Below, piece after piece: positions 43,580 to 52,812 of a stretch of DNA of 64,000 nucleotides (position 1 is the first letter of the stretch; the number at the start of each line of letters is the position of its first letter). The DNA lies in the NCBI GenBank assembly GCA_025148965.1, contig CP102273.1, positions 1,116,001 to 1,180,000 of the forward strand. The letters run 5' to 3'. Source of the stretch: Intestinibacter bartlettii (GTDB lineage Bacteria; Bacillota; Clostridia; Peptostreptococcales; Peptostreptococcaceae). The translations under genes were made by a program, and so were the position numbers. The notes under the pieces are model-generated. The model saw only the letters and a program-made list of their open reading frames with translations, was not told where the DNA came from and searched no databases.

Positions 43580-44374
43580 TTATATTTTATTAAACAAAGG
43601 TTTCATCTTGTCAAAAGTACATACATATTCAAATCCAATACTTTTCAGATAATCATAAATATATTTAAAGTTGCAAGCTAGAAATCCAGTGGCATGTGCG
43701 TCGGAACCAGTTGTTATAATTTCGCCACCTAATGATTTATAAAGCTCAATTATTTTTCTAGAAGGAGTTAAATCAGGTAAGTTATATTTAAAACAAGAAG
43801 TATTGATTTCGATTCCTTTGCCATCATAGATAACTTGTCTTAAAATTTCTGTAATTATATCGATAAAATAATCGTCATCTAGAATTTCGTCATAAGGACC
43901 ATATCTTTTTATTAAATCTAAGTGGCCTAAAGTATTATAATCTTTGTAGTTTTTTACTATATTTAAATATTCTTTATAATAAATATCATAAGCAGTATAA
44001 GCATCTTTAGATTCAAAAAAATCATTATAATACAAGTCCATCTTATCTATGGCATGTTGTGAACAGATTACAAAATCAAAAGGATATTTTTTTACATCCT
44101 TACTACATTTATCAAATAATTCCTTTTGAAGGCCGAGTTCAATACCTTTTTTTATACGTATTTTATCTTTATACTTATCTATAAAGTAATTTAAACTCTT
44201 AAAATACTCTTCATAATCTACAACAAAATGATCCATATATTTTATATCATAATCAACATGGTCAGTAAAACAAATTTCTTTTAAATTTAAATCAATAGCT
44301 CTTAAAATCATTTCTTCCATTGATGATTTACCATCTGGAGAAAAAGTCGAATGTATATGATAATCTGTGTACAT
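43580..44374 (-). CDS. PHP-domain phosphatase (histidinol-phosphatase family)
   Basis: 264 residues. The first PHP motif is YHIHSTFSPDGKSS (H6, H8), followed by KEICFTDHVDYD, KKGIELGLQ, VICSQHAIDKMD, NTLGHLDLIKRYG and TGSDAHATGFLA, together forming a tri-metal phosphoesterase site. I chose the ATG at 44374 with AAAGGGAAAAG upstream, 15 codons inside a longer AT-rich frame. HisK/HisJ-type histidinol phosphatase is the closest family, but no his genes are nearby. Confidence 0.85.
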   Translation of the reverse strand: MYTDYHIHSTFSPDGKSSMEEMILRAIDLNLKEICFTDHVDYDIKYMDHFVVDYEEYFKSLNYFIDKYKDKIRIKKGIELGLQKELFDKCSKDVKKYPFDFVICSQHAIDKMDLYYNDFFESKDAYTAYDIYYKEYLNIVKNYKDYNTLGHLDLIKRYGPYDEILDDDYFIDIITEILRQVIYDGKGIEINTSCFKYNLPDLTPSRKIIELYKSLGGEIITTGSDAHATGFLACNFKYIYDYLKSIGFEYVCTFDKMKPLFNKI

Positions 44375-44488
44375 AATCTTTTCCCTTTCTAAAAAATTGT
44401 TATATAATATATTATACATATTAATGTATTAAATATAAAAATTAACATCTTGATAAAATGTTAAATATAGAAAATATAGGGGTACAAA

Positions 44489-45907
44489 ATGGAAAAATAT
44501 AAACTTGAGTTAAATAAAGAGAGTAGTAAATATCTACAAATTTATAATTATATAAAAAAATTAATTATAGATAATAAAATAAAAGAACATGAAAAATTAC
44601 CTCCAATTCGTAAACTTGCAAATTATATGAATGTAAACAATGCAACTATAGTAAAAGTTTATGAATTGCTTGAAAATGAGGGATATGTATATAAAATTGT
44701 TGGAAGTGGAACTTTCGTATCAAATATGAAGCTTAAAAAAGAAAAAAATATAAAACATGAAGGATTAATCCATTTTGATAGTGGTAATCCATCTGCTGAT
44801 ATGTTTCCTATTGATGACTATAAAAAAGCGATAAATATGGCACTTGAAAATGATGGTTCAACAATATTTGATTATGATGAAGGAAAAGGTTCTAAGGATT
44901 TAAGAGAAAAGATAGTACAATATCTAAAAGAAAGAAAAATAAATACAAATAGCGAAAATATACAAATTATATCCGGGGCGCAACAAGGTATAGACATAGT
45001 ATGTAAAGGGCTTATAAATTATTCTGATGTTGTATTTGTGGAAGAACCGACTTATAATGGTGCTTTAGAGGTTTTTAAAAGTAGAGGGGCGAAAGTAATA
45101 TCAATACCTATGCTAGATGATGGGATTGATATAGGAATTTTGAAGTTAAAACTCGAAAAAATAAAGCCTAAATTAATATATGTTATGCCGAATTTTCAAA
45201 ATCCAACAGGAATATCTTATTCAACTTATAAAAAGAAAAAATTAATAGAGTTGTCAGAGGAGTATGATTTTTATATACTAGAAGATGATTTTATAAGTGA
45301 TTTTCCTTTTGACTCAGAAGATAATCTTCCGTTAAAAAGTTATGATAACAATGATAGGGTGATTTATATAAAGAGTTTTTCAAAGATTTTAATGCCAGGA
45401 CTTAGAATTGGTATGGTTGAAATTCCTATGGAATTGCAATCACAAATTTTATGGGCGAAATATTCATCAGATATTTCAACTCCAGGTTTAATACAAAAAT
45501 CAATGTTTTATTATATGAATTGCTTCAATTGGAAACAATATTTAAATAATATAAATAATATCTATTATGAAAAATATAGCTTAGCTAAAAAATTAATAGA
45601 TGAGAAATTAAGTAATAAAATAAAAGTTAGAAAAGCATGTGGAGGTATAAATTTCTTTTTTGAACTTCCACGAGGATATCTATCTTATAATTTTTATAAA
45701 TTCCTTTTAGAAAAAGGCGTTATAATCACTCCAGGAACGTATTTTTTTGATAATATAATAGATAATAGATATTTTAGAATTAATATAGCAAATGCTTCAT
45801 TAAAAGATATTAAAGAAGGTATAGATATAATAAGCGATAATATAGATATTTTTCTAGCTAATTATAAAGAACAAAACAATTTAAGAAGTAATAAAATTTT
45901 TTATTAA
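44489..45907 (+). CDS. MocR/GntR-type regulator with aminotransferase domain
   Basis: 472 residues. The N-terminal winged helix (YLQIYNYIKKLIIDNKI, LPPIRKLANYMNVNNATIVK) is fused to a class-I aminotransferase domain. The PLP-binding lysine is K299 in IKSFSKILMPGLRIGMV. Such proteins (PdxR, GabR) sense PLP-linked metabolites. AGGGGT precedes the ATG. No pyridoxine-synthesis genes are adjacent, so its target is unknown. It is divergent from the PHP phosphatase. Confidence 0.9.
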   Translation: MEKYKLELNKESSKYLQIYNYIKKLIIDNKIKEHEKLPPIRKLANYMNVNNATIVKVYELLENEGYVYKIVGSGTFVSNMKLKKEKNIKHEGLIHFDSGNPSADMFPIDDYKKAINMALENDGSTIFDYDEGKGSKDLREKIVQYLKERKINTNSENIQIISGAQQGIDIVCKGLINYSDVVFVEEPTYNGALEVFKSRGAKVISIPMLDDGIDIGILKLKLEKIKPKLIYVMPNFQNPTGISYSTYKKKKLIELSEEYDFYILEDDFISDFPFDSEDNLPLKSYDNNDRVIYIKSFSKILMPGLRIGMVEIPMELQSQILWAKYSSDISTPGLIQKSMFYYMNCFNWKQYLNNINNIYYEKYSLAKKLIDEKLSNKIKVRKACGGINFFFELPRGYLSYNFYKFLLEKGVIITPGTYFFDNIIDNRYFRINIANASLKDIKEGIDIISDNIDIFLANYKEQNNLRSNKIFY

Positions 45908-45951
45908 AATGTAAAGGAGATGCCAAAAATAAGGTTTTGGCTGTGGTAAAT

Positions 45952-46164
45952 ATGGTAGATCAAAAGAAAATAGATAGAATTAACGAACTTGCAAGAAAAA
46001 ATAAAGCTGAAGGTTTAACTCCAGAAGAAATAAAAGAAAGAGATGCTTTAAGAAAAGAATACTTAGCTAATTTCAGAAAAAATTTCAGAGCTAGATTAGA
46101 AAATATAGAAGTAGTTTCACCTGAAGAATATGAAAGACGTATGAAGGGGAAAAAAGATAACTAG
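45952..46164 (+). CDS. DUF896 (YnzC-like) small protein
   Basis: 70-residue helical protein with the family pattern IDRINELARKNKAEGLTPEE and LRKEYLANFRKNFRARLENI. Function unknown; Bacillus YnzC belongs to an SOS-linked operon. I chose the ATG at 45952, placing RINEL at the usual distance from the start. TTG 45937 or GTG 45943 with AAGG upstream remain possible. The M18 peptidase gene follows within 26 bp. Confidence 0.85.
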   Translation: MVDQKKIDRINELARKNKAEGLTPEEIKERDALRKEYLANFRKNFRARLENIEVVSPEEYERRMKGKKDN

Positions 46165-46189
46165 GAACAAAAGATTGGAGGGATCAAAT

Positions 46190-47569
46190 ATGAATCTTAA
46201 ATACGAGTTGAGAAATGGATGGAAAGTCATAAATGAAATGAATAATATAGATGCTGTAATGAAGTATTCAGATGAATATATGGACTTTCTAAACAAAGGA
46301 AAAACTGAAAGAAAATGCGTCAAAGAAATTGAAAAAATGGCAATAGAAAAAGGATTTAAATCAATTTTAGATATAGAAAAAGTATCACCTGGCGATAAAA
46401 TTTACGCTATAAATAAAGATAAAAATATAGCTTTATTTATAATAGGAAAACAAGATATTGAAAAAGGTTTAAGAATAATTGGAAGTCATATAGATTCACC
46501 AAGATTAGATTTAAAACCAAATCCATTATATGAAGATGATAATATGGGATATTTTAAAACTCACTACTATGGAGGAATAAAAAAATATCAATGGGTTACA
46601 ATACCTCTGGCTATGTATGGAGTTGTAATATTAAGAGATGGAAGCAAAGTTGAAATAAATATAGGTGATGAAGAAAATGATCCAGTATTTTGTGTAACAG
46701 ATTTACTTCCTCACTTAGCAGCTAAGCAAAGACAAAAAACTCTTGAAAAAGGTATAGAAGGTGAAGACTTAAACTTATTAATAGGAAGCATACCTGATGA
46801 AGATCAAGAAAAAGATAAAGTTAAGATGAATATATTAAATATATTAAATTCGAAATATAATTTAGTAGAAGAAGATTTTATAAGTGCCGAAATAGAAATA
46901 GTTCCAGCTGGAAAAGCTAAAAATCTTGGATTTGATAGCTCTATGATATTATCTTATGGACATGATGATAGAGTTTGTTCATTTGCTGGGGTAAAAGCTA
47001 TCCTTGAAACTGAAAATCCAGAATATACAGCATCTATATTATGTGCTGATAAAGAAGAAACAGGTTCTAATGGAAATACAGGAATGCATTCTAGATTCTA
47101 TGAAAATACAGTTGCAGAACTTATAAATATGCAAACTGATTATTCTGATTTAAAAATTAGAAGAGCATTTTCAAATTCTAAAGTATTATCAGCTGATGTA
47201 AATGCAGGTTACGATCCTAATTATTCATCAGTATATGAAAAAAACAACTCTTGCCACATAGGTTATGGAGTTTGTATATCTAAATATACTGGTGCAAGAG
47301 GAAAAAGTGGTACAAGCGATGCAAATGCTGAATTTGTTGGAGAAATAAGAAGTATATTCAATGAAGCAAATGTAGTATGGCAAAGTGGAGAATTAGGAAA
47401 AGTTGATGAAGGTGGAGGCGGAACTATCGCCTACATATTAGCAAACTACGATGCACAAGTATTAGATTGTGGAGTTGGAGTACTTAGCATGCATGCGCCT
47501 TATGAAATAATATCAAAAGCAGATATATTTGAAATGTATAGAGGATATAAAGCATTTTTAAATAAATAA
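46190..47569 (+). CDS. M18-family aspartyl-type aminopeptidase
   Basis: Cytoplasmic zinc aminopeptidase of 459 residues. Metal-ligand blocks are IIGSHIDSPRLDLKP near residue 100, YGHDDRVCSFAGV, ADKEETGSNGNTGMHS and the C-terminal LSMHAPYEIISK. The ATG at 46190 has GGAGGG seven bases before; an in-frame TTG at 46175 overlaps that ribosome site. It removes N-terminal residues in peptide turnover, consistent with an amino-acid-fermenting organism. Confidence 0.93.
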   Translation: MNLKYELRNGWKVINEMNNIDAVMKYSDEYMDFLNKGKTERKCVKEIEKMAIEKGFKSILDIEKVSPGDKIYAINKDKNIALFIIGKQDIEKGLRIIGSHIDSPRLDLKPNPLYEDDNMGYFKTHYYGGIKKYQWVTIPLAMYGVVILRDGSKVEINIGDEENDPVFCVTDLLPHLAAKQRQKTLEKGIEGEDLNLLIGSIPDEDQEKDKVKMNILNILNSKYNLVEEDFISAEIEIVPAGKAKNLGFDSSMILSYGHDDRVCSFAGVKAILETENPEYTASILCADKEETGSNGNTGMHSRFYENTVAELINMQTDYSDLKIRRAFSNSKVLSADVNAGYDPNYSSVYEKNNSCHIGYGVCISKYTGARGKSGTSDANAEFVGEIRSIFNEANVVWQSGELGKVDEGGGGTIAYILANYDAQVLDCGVGVLSMHAPYEIISKADIFEMYRGYKAFLNK

Positions 47570-47935
47570 TAAAGGCTATAAAAAACCAGTTATAAATAAT
47601 AAATTTGTGGCTGGTTTTTTAATTACAAAAAAGTTATATATATTGTTATATATATTGTTTTATGAATTAATTATTATATAGTACAAGTGATAATTAATTT
47701 TTATAATGTATAGATAAAACCCATTATATACTATAAAGTTGTTGATTTTTATAGGGATTTTTGTTATATTATTAAAATATAGGTATTAATTACAATATTT
47801 TAATAATATAGGAAATACAATTACAAAAGTATTACAAGTGTGCAAAAACTATTTTTATATTTAGATAAACATGTATAATTATATATAAGAAAATCTATAT
47901 ATTGTACCAATTACAAGGAAAAGGAGGGCTGGCAT
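47570..47935 (+). other. 366-bp intergenic region
   Basis: After the peptidase terminator comes a short tandem repeat of TATATATTGT (47636-47659). The rest is AT-rich sequence with a probable promoter region before the lipoprotein gene (AAGGAGGG near 47920 is its ribosome site). No RNA or hidden gene seen. Confidence 0.45.
47579..47618 (+). terminator. Terminator after the M18 peptidase
   Basis: AAAAACCAG pairs with CTGGTTTTT across a 22-nt loop with a T-run. Confidence 0.75.
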
Positions 47936-48670
47936 ATGAAGTGTATTAAGAAACTAATTTTAATGATGATACCAGTAATATTCTTAGTTGGATGTTCGAC
48001 TTCAGGTATGAATGATAAAAATGTTTCAAAAGAAGCAATCGAGAGAAATACCATGACAAAAGTACAAAACGATGTAAATGTAATCATGGATAAAAGTTAT
48101 GATTATGTTTTACAAAATATGGGGAGCCCATATAGTACAATATATTCTTTAAAAATAGATAATATAAATGATTTTAAGGATGTAAATAAGATAAAAGGTG
48201 CGCAGGTAGATGATGTAAAAGTTTTAAGTACGGGTTTACTATATCCTAAATATACATCAGATTATAAATTAGATGGAAGTGCTATTTATATAGGATTAAA
48301 AAATGAAAAAGTAAATCAAGTTGAAACTTGTGATTTCAAAAATTTTGATGTATCTCAGCTAATGGATGAAAAGTCAAATATATCAATTTCATCATATACT
48401 AATTATGATAATTTGAATATGGATAATATTGATAGAGATAAACTAAATAATTATATTGGAAAAGAAAAAAGCAGTTTATCTGATATAATTAAGCATAAAA
48501 AATGTAAATATAGTATTTATATGGATTTAGATGATCCTATAAATATAGATATTTATGATGTAAAAGATAGCGACTTTTTGATGATTGCCTATAAAGACGA
48601 TATAATTATTGATATAGGAGAACAAGATTGTACGAACATACTATCAAGTATACAAGAGAATATAGACTAA
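47936..48670 (+). CDS. Lipoprotein of unknown function
   Basis: 244 residues. The signal peptide ends in lipobox FLVGC (C20). The mature part is Asp/Lys/Asn-rich with alternating beta-type segments (YSLKIDNINDFKDVNKIKG, GSAIYIGLKNEKVNQVE). No family recognised. AGGAGGG precedes the ATG. It is monocistronic, bounded by terminators, and lies just upstream of the TetR gene. Confidence 0.75.
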   Translation: MKCIKKLILMMIPVIFLVGCSTSGMNDKNVSKEAIERNTMTKVQNDVNVIMDKSYDYVLQNMGSPYSTIYSLKIDNINDFKDVNKIKGAQVDDVKVLSTGLLYPKYTSDYKLDGSAIYIGLKNEKVNQVETCDFKNFDVSQLMDEKSNISISSYTNYDNLNMDNIDRDKLNNYIGKEKSSLSDIIKHKKCKYSIYMDLDDPINIDIYDVKDSDFLMIAYKDDIIIDIGEQDCTNILSSIQENID

Positions 48671-48671
48671 G

Positions 48672-48715
48672 AAAAAATGTTATTTCAAAATATTTATTTT
48701 TGAGATAACATTTTT
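48672..48715 (+). terminator. Terminator after the lipoprotein gene
   Basis: AAAAATGTTATTTCAAAA pairs imperfectly with TTTTGAGATAACATTTTT, ending in a T-run. Confidence 0.8.
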
Positions 48716-48833
48716 AATTGCGTTTTTGTTGTATAATAAAGTATAAGATATTTTAAATATTTCTCAATTTATTTTAGATATTGTATGTCTAAAAAAAATA
48801 TATTAAATTAATAATATATATTATTCTTTAAAA

Positions 48834-48857
48834 TATAATGTTAGCGCCCAATATTTA
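48834..48857 (+). promoter_or_regulatory. tetR -10 box and overlapping operator-like site
   Basis: TATAAT at 48834-48839 is followed at once by TTAGCGCCCAATATTTA. The 12-mer GCCCAATATTTA (48846-48857) is the exact reverse complement of TAAATATTGGGC at 50631-50642 in the MMPL leader. A site at the start of transcription fits autorepression. Confidence 0.6.
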
Positions 48858-48892
48858 TATTTAAAACGAATAAAATTTAAGGAGAAATAGTT

Positions 48893-49561
48893 ATGAGCAA
48901 TAAAAAAATAGATATTGAAGAACAAATTATAAAAAAATCTTTTAATCTTTTTTTAGTAAACGGATACGAAAAAACTACTATAAGACAAATAGCGGATTCA
49001 GTCGGAATAGGAAGAGGTCATTTATATTATTACTTCAAAAAGAAAGAAGACATATTACTTTTTATCTATAAAACAATCCTAAACAAAATTTATGAATTGA
49101 TAAGTAATCATCATATGAATGATAGTGAATTATTATTAAATTATGCTGTAACTCAATGTTTATATACTTATACAATAGTAAGATATGAAAAATTGTTTAG
49201 AATATATATTGAGGCCTCTAAAGTACCTATGATAAGAAAAGAATATGTAAATTTACTAATAGAATTATTTGAGAAAAAAGCACTTGAGACACATTACAAT
49301 GTAAAAGAAAAAGATATATATATAAGTGTTGCTGTTGGATGTGCAGGAGAAGAAGAACTACTTAGAAGGTACTACAATAAAGAAATAGGTTTAGATATAG
49401 AAGATATTATAAAATCAGTATTATTAACAAGATTGTTTTTACTAGATATAATAGACAAAAAAGAGGTATATGAAATTGTAGATAATGCAATAGATATAGC
49501 TAATAACTTAAATATTGATGAGCTTTTAGAAAGCTTTGACATATTTCTAAATAAAGTTTAA
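48893..49561 (+). CDS. TetR-family regulator
   Basis: 222 residues with N-terminal helix-turn-helix TTIRQIADSVGIGRGHLYYY and a helical ligand domain (MIRKEYVNLLIELFEKKALE). AAGGAG precedes the ATG. A motif shared between its own leader and the MMPL promoter implies it represses both. The ligand is unknown; exporter-linked TetR proteins typically sense a transported toxic or lipid-like compound. The phosphoesterase gene follows 10 bp later. Confidence 0.9.
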   Translation: MSNKKIDIEEQIIKKSFNLFLVNGYEKTTIRQIADSVGIGRGHLYYYFKKKEDILLFIYKTILNKIYELISNHHMNDSELLLNYAVTQCLYTYTIVRYEKLFRIYIEASKVPMIRKEYVNLLIELFEKKALETHYNVKEKDIYISVAVGCAGEEELLRRYYNKEIGLDIEDIIKSVLLTRLFLLDIIDKKEVYEIVDNAIDIANNLNIDELLESFDIFLNKV

Positions 49562-49571
49562 GGAGTATTTC

Positions 49572-50444
49572 ATGTATAAAATAATTTTTATATTTATTGG
49601 TATTTTTATATTAATGTATTTATATATAAAATACAATGTAAATACATTGGAAGTAACAAAATATGTAGTAGAAAACAAAAAAGTGCCAAAGGAATTTGAT
49701 GGGTATAATATAGTTCAAATTTCAGATTTACATAGTAAATTATTTGGTGAAAATAATAAAAAATTAATACAAAAAATAAAATCACTAAATCCAGATATAG
49801 TAGTGGTTACGGGTGACTTAATAGATGGAGAAAATAATAATTATAATGTAGCATTAGATTTTATGAAAGAAATAAGTAAACTTTATAGAGTTTACTATAT
49901 AATAGGAAACCATGAACAAAAATCTTTGATTAAAAAATATAAAGATGAGTATAAAGACTATTTTAATAAATTACATCAAATAGATTTTGTAAATTTAGAT
50001 AATAATAAAGTTGAAATAGTAAAAGGAGAGAGTAATATTAATTTATATGGACTAACTGTTCCATATAGCTGTTATAAATATTTATTTGATAATCAAGAGA
50101 CTACAAGTATAGATATCAATTTTTTAGAAGAAAAGCTAGGAAAAGTAGATAGAGAGCAATTTAATATATTATTAGCACATACTCCATTTTATTTTGATGA
50201 ATATGAAAAGTGGGGTGCAGATTTAACTTTATGTGGTCATGTGCATGGTGGTATAGTGAGACTTCCTCTTGTAGGAGGATTATTATCACCAGATAGAAAA
50301 TTCTTTCCAAAATATGATTTAGGGGAGTATATTAAAAATAAATCTACAATGATAGTAAGTAAAGGTCTTGGGGGATCTAAGGTCTTAATTAGAGTCAATT
50401 GTAAACCTGAAATTGTAAATATTAAATTAAAAAATATAAATTAA
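49572..50444 (+). CDS. Membrane-anchored metallophosphoesterase (YkuE-like)
   Basis: 290 residues with one N-terminal transmembrane helix (IIFIFIGIFILMYLYI) and a calcineurin-like domain: QISDLHSKLFGENN, VVTGDLIDGENN, IIGNHEQKS, LLAHTPFYFDEYEKWG and LCGHVHGGIVRLP. The family includes UDP-2,3-diacylglucosamine-type and cell-wall phosphoesterases. Its membrane position and cotranscription with the TetR regulator suggest envelope work, substrate unknown. Confidence 0.85.
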   Translation: MYKIIFIFIGIFILMYLYIKYNVNTLEVTKYVVENKKVPKEFDGYNIVQISDLHSKLFGENNKKLIQKIKSLNPDIVVVTGDLIDGENNNYNVALDFMKEISKLYRVYYIIGNHEQKSLIKKYKDEYKDYFNKLHQIDFVNLDNNKVEIVKGESNINLYGLTVPYSCYKYLFDNQETTSIDINFLEEKLGKVDREQFNILLAHTPFYFDEYEKWGADLTLCGHVHGGIVRLPLVGGLLSPDRKFFPKYDLGEYIKNKSTMIVSKGLGGSKVLIRVNCKPEIVNIKLKNIN

Positions 50445-50458
50445 ATAGTTAAAATGAT

Positions 50459-50501
50459 AAAGAGTATAAGACAAATTAATTTTGTTTTATACTCTTTTTT
50501 T
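50459..50501 (+). terminator. Terminator after the tetR-phosphoesterase pair
   Basis: AAAGAGTATAAGAC pairs with GTTTTATACTCTTT (small mismatch) followed by a T-run. Confidence 0.82.
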
Positions 50502-50594
50502 GTCTATATATTGTAAATTTTAAAGTCTTATTTTTTCATTATATGTAATAAAAATTTTTTATAATCATCGTGGAAAAAATTAACAAAAAATCTA

Positions 50595-50647
50595 TTGACA
50601 TTCTTTTGGGCGCGCCCTATAATCTAGGTATAAATATTGGGCACGCC
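50595..50647 (+). promoter_or_regulatory. Consensus sigma-A promoter with two TetR-type operators
   Basis: TTGACA (50595-50600), a 17-bp spacer and TATAAT (50618-50623) form a perfect consensus promoter. The spacer ends in the palindrome GGGCGCGCCC (50608-50617), very GC-rich against its surroundings. A second, imperfect site GGGCACGCC lies at 50639-50647 near the transcription start. Such a strong promoter with operators inside it is expected to be tightly repressed, probably by the TetR protein at 48893. Confidence 0.8.
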
Positions 50648-50666
50648 TAAAAATGGAGGGAGAATT

Positions 50667-52757
50667 ATGGAAAGGATATCAAAATGGATAGCCAAACATA
50701 GTAAAATAATTTTACTATTAGCAATAATATTAGTAATTCCAGCAGCATTTGGATATTTAAAAACTGATGTAAATTACGACATACTAAGTTATTTACCAGA
50801 AGAAACATCTACAATGCAAGCTGAAAAAATCTTAAAAGATGACTTTGGATGTGGATCTGTAGCAATGCTTATTGTTGAAGACATGCCAGATAAAGATGTA
50901 GCCAAGATTAAAGACAAAGTAGCTAAGTTAGATGGTGTTAAAAAAGCACTTTGGGTTGATGATTTTGTAGATTTATCTGTCCCAAAAGAAATATTACCAA
51001 AAGATATGACAGATTTGCTTTATAATGGCGATAAATCTACTATGATAATAGTAATGCTTAAAGAAGGAACAGCAACACTAACTACACAAAATACAGTACA
51101 ACAAATTAGAGATATTGTCGGTGTACAAGGATTTTTAAGTGGTATGAGTGGTATCATAAAGGATACTAAAGACTGTGCCGATGGTGAAATGCCATTATAC
51201 GTAATAATAGCAGGAATACTTACCTTAATAGTTTTATTACTTACAATGGAATCAACAGTAGTACCATTTGTATTCTTACTAAGTATAAGTTTAGCAATTA
51301 TATACAACTTCGGTTCTAATATAATTTTAGGAGAAATATCATATATAACTAAAGCGTTAGCAGCCGTTTTACAATTAGGGGTAACAATGGACTATTCGAT
51401 TTTCTTACTCCACAGATATGATGAAGAGTTAACAAGAACTCCAGATAGAATAGAGGCAATGTCAAATGCTATACAAAACACCTTTGTTTCAATAATAGGT
51501 AGTTCAACAACTACAGTGGCTGGATTCTTAGCACTTTGTACTATGGATTTAGCCTTAGGTATGGATATGGGTATTGTAATGGCTAAAGGTGTTATAATCG
51601 GTGTTTTATGTACGGTAACAATTTTACCATCATTGATATTAATATTTGACAAACCAATACACAAATATAAACACAAAACAATATTACCAGCTTTTGAAAA
51701 GACTTCAGTATTTGTAGTTAAACATTATAAAAAATTAGCAGTATTATTCATTATAATATTTATTCCAGCATTCATAGGGAATAACAATGCTAAAGTTTAC
51801 TATAACTTAGATGAATCTTTACCAGATGATTTTGCATCAATAATTGCAACTAACAAAATGAAAGATGATTACAATATGGAAAGTACAGACTTCATATTAA
51901 TTAGTGATAAATTAGAACCAAATCAAGTCACTTCTATGATTAAAGAACTTGAAAAAGTAGAAGGTGTTAATTCAGTTATAGGACTTGAAAAATATATAGG
52001 ACCTGCAATAAGTCAAGAAATAATTCCTGATGATATTTTAAGCGAATTAAAAGCAGGTGGATATGAAGAATTAATGTTAAATTCAAAATACAGAGCAGCA
52101 TCAGATGAATGTAATGCACAATTAACACAAATTGAAAATATAGTTCACAAATATGATCCAAGTGGTCTTGTTGGTGGTGAAGCACCTCTAACAAAAGACT
52201 TAATCAGAATTGCGGATTCTGACTTCAAAAAAGTAAGTATAGCATCTATATTAGCTATATTCCTTATAATAACTATAGTATTTAAATCAGTGTCATTACC
52301 AGTTATATTAGTTGCAGCAATTCAATGTGCTATATTTGCAAACTTAGGTATACCTTTCTATACAGGGAAAGTTGAACCATTTATAGCATCTATAGTTTTA
52401 GGAACAATACAATTAGGAGCAACAGTTGACTATGCAATTCTTCTTACCTCAAGATTTAAAGAAGAATTACAATATACTGACAATAAATTTGATGCTATGC
52501 AAGCAGCAATAAAACATAGTGCTGGCTCAATAATGACAAGTGCTTTATCATTCTTCTCAGCAACTATAGGTGTCGGTGTAATTTCACAACTAGAACTTAT
52601 TGGTTCATTATGTAGTTTGATGTCAAGAGGGGCAATAATAAGTATGTTTATGATCATATTTATATTACCAGGATTATTACTTGTATTCGAACCAGTTATT
52701 AGAAAAACAAGTAAAGGATTTGAAAGTGAGAAAAAAGTTAGTAAAGCTATAAATTAA
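50667..52757 (+). CDS. MMPL-family (RND superfamily) transporter
   Basis: 696-residue membrane protein with duplicated architecture. Each half has a first helix, an extracytoplasmic domain and five further helices (YVIIAGILTLIVLLLTMEST; KVSIASILAIFLIITIVFKS). LGVTMDYSIFLLHRY and LGATVDYAILLTSRF are the paired RND motifs with proton-relay aspartates. The ATG at 50667 has GGAGGG upstream; the longer TTG frame at 50637 overlaps the operator. It exports lipids or hydrophobic compounds. The LxxG-repeat protein gene follows 55 bp later. Confidence 0.92.
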   Translation: MERISKWIAKHSKIILLLAIILVIPAAFGYLKTDVNYDILSYLPEETSTMQAEKILKDDFGCGSVAMLIVEDMPDKDVAKIKDKVAKLDGVKKALWVDDFVDLSVPKEILPKDMTDLLYNGDKSTMIIVMLKEGTATLTTQNTVQQIRDIVGVQGFLSGMSGIIKDTKDCADGEMPLYVIIAGILTLIVLLLTMESTVVPFVFLLSISLAIIYNFGSNIILGEISYITKALAAVLQLGVTMDYSIFLLHRYDEELTRTPDRIEAMSNAIQNTFVSIIGSSTTTVAGFLALCTMDLALGMDMGIVMAKGVIIGVLCTVTILPSLILIFDKPIHKYKHKTILPAFEKTSVFVVKHYKKLAVLFIIIFIPAFIGNNNAKVYYNLDESLPDDFASIIATNKMKDDYNMESTDFILISDKLEPNQVTSMIKELEKVEGVNSVIGLEKYIGPAISQEIIPDDILSELKAGGYEELMLNSKYRAASDECNAQLTQIENIVHKYDPSGLVGGEAPLTKDLIRIADSDFKKVSIASILAIFLIITIVFKSVSLPVILVAAIQCAIFANLGIPFYTGKVEPFIASIVLGTIQLGATVDYAILLTSRFKEELQYTDNKFDAMQAAIKHSAGSIMTSALSFFSATIGVGVISQLELIGSLCSLMSRGAIISMFMIIFILPGLLLVFEPVIRKTSKGFESEKKVSKAIN

Positions 52758-52812
52758 GAATTTAATAATAATAGATAATATAACAGCCATTAACTAATGG
52801 GGGAGGATTTGT

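Noticed and set aside
43404-43652. Plus-strand 82-codon frame over the start of spoVB
   Set aside because: It is antisense to the strongly supported spoVB and PHP genes and has no family resemblance.
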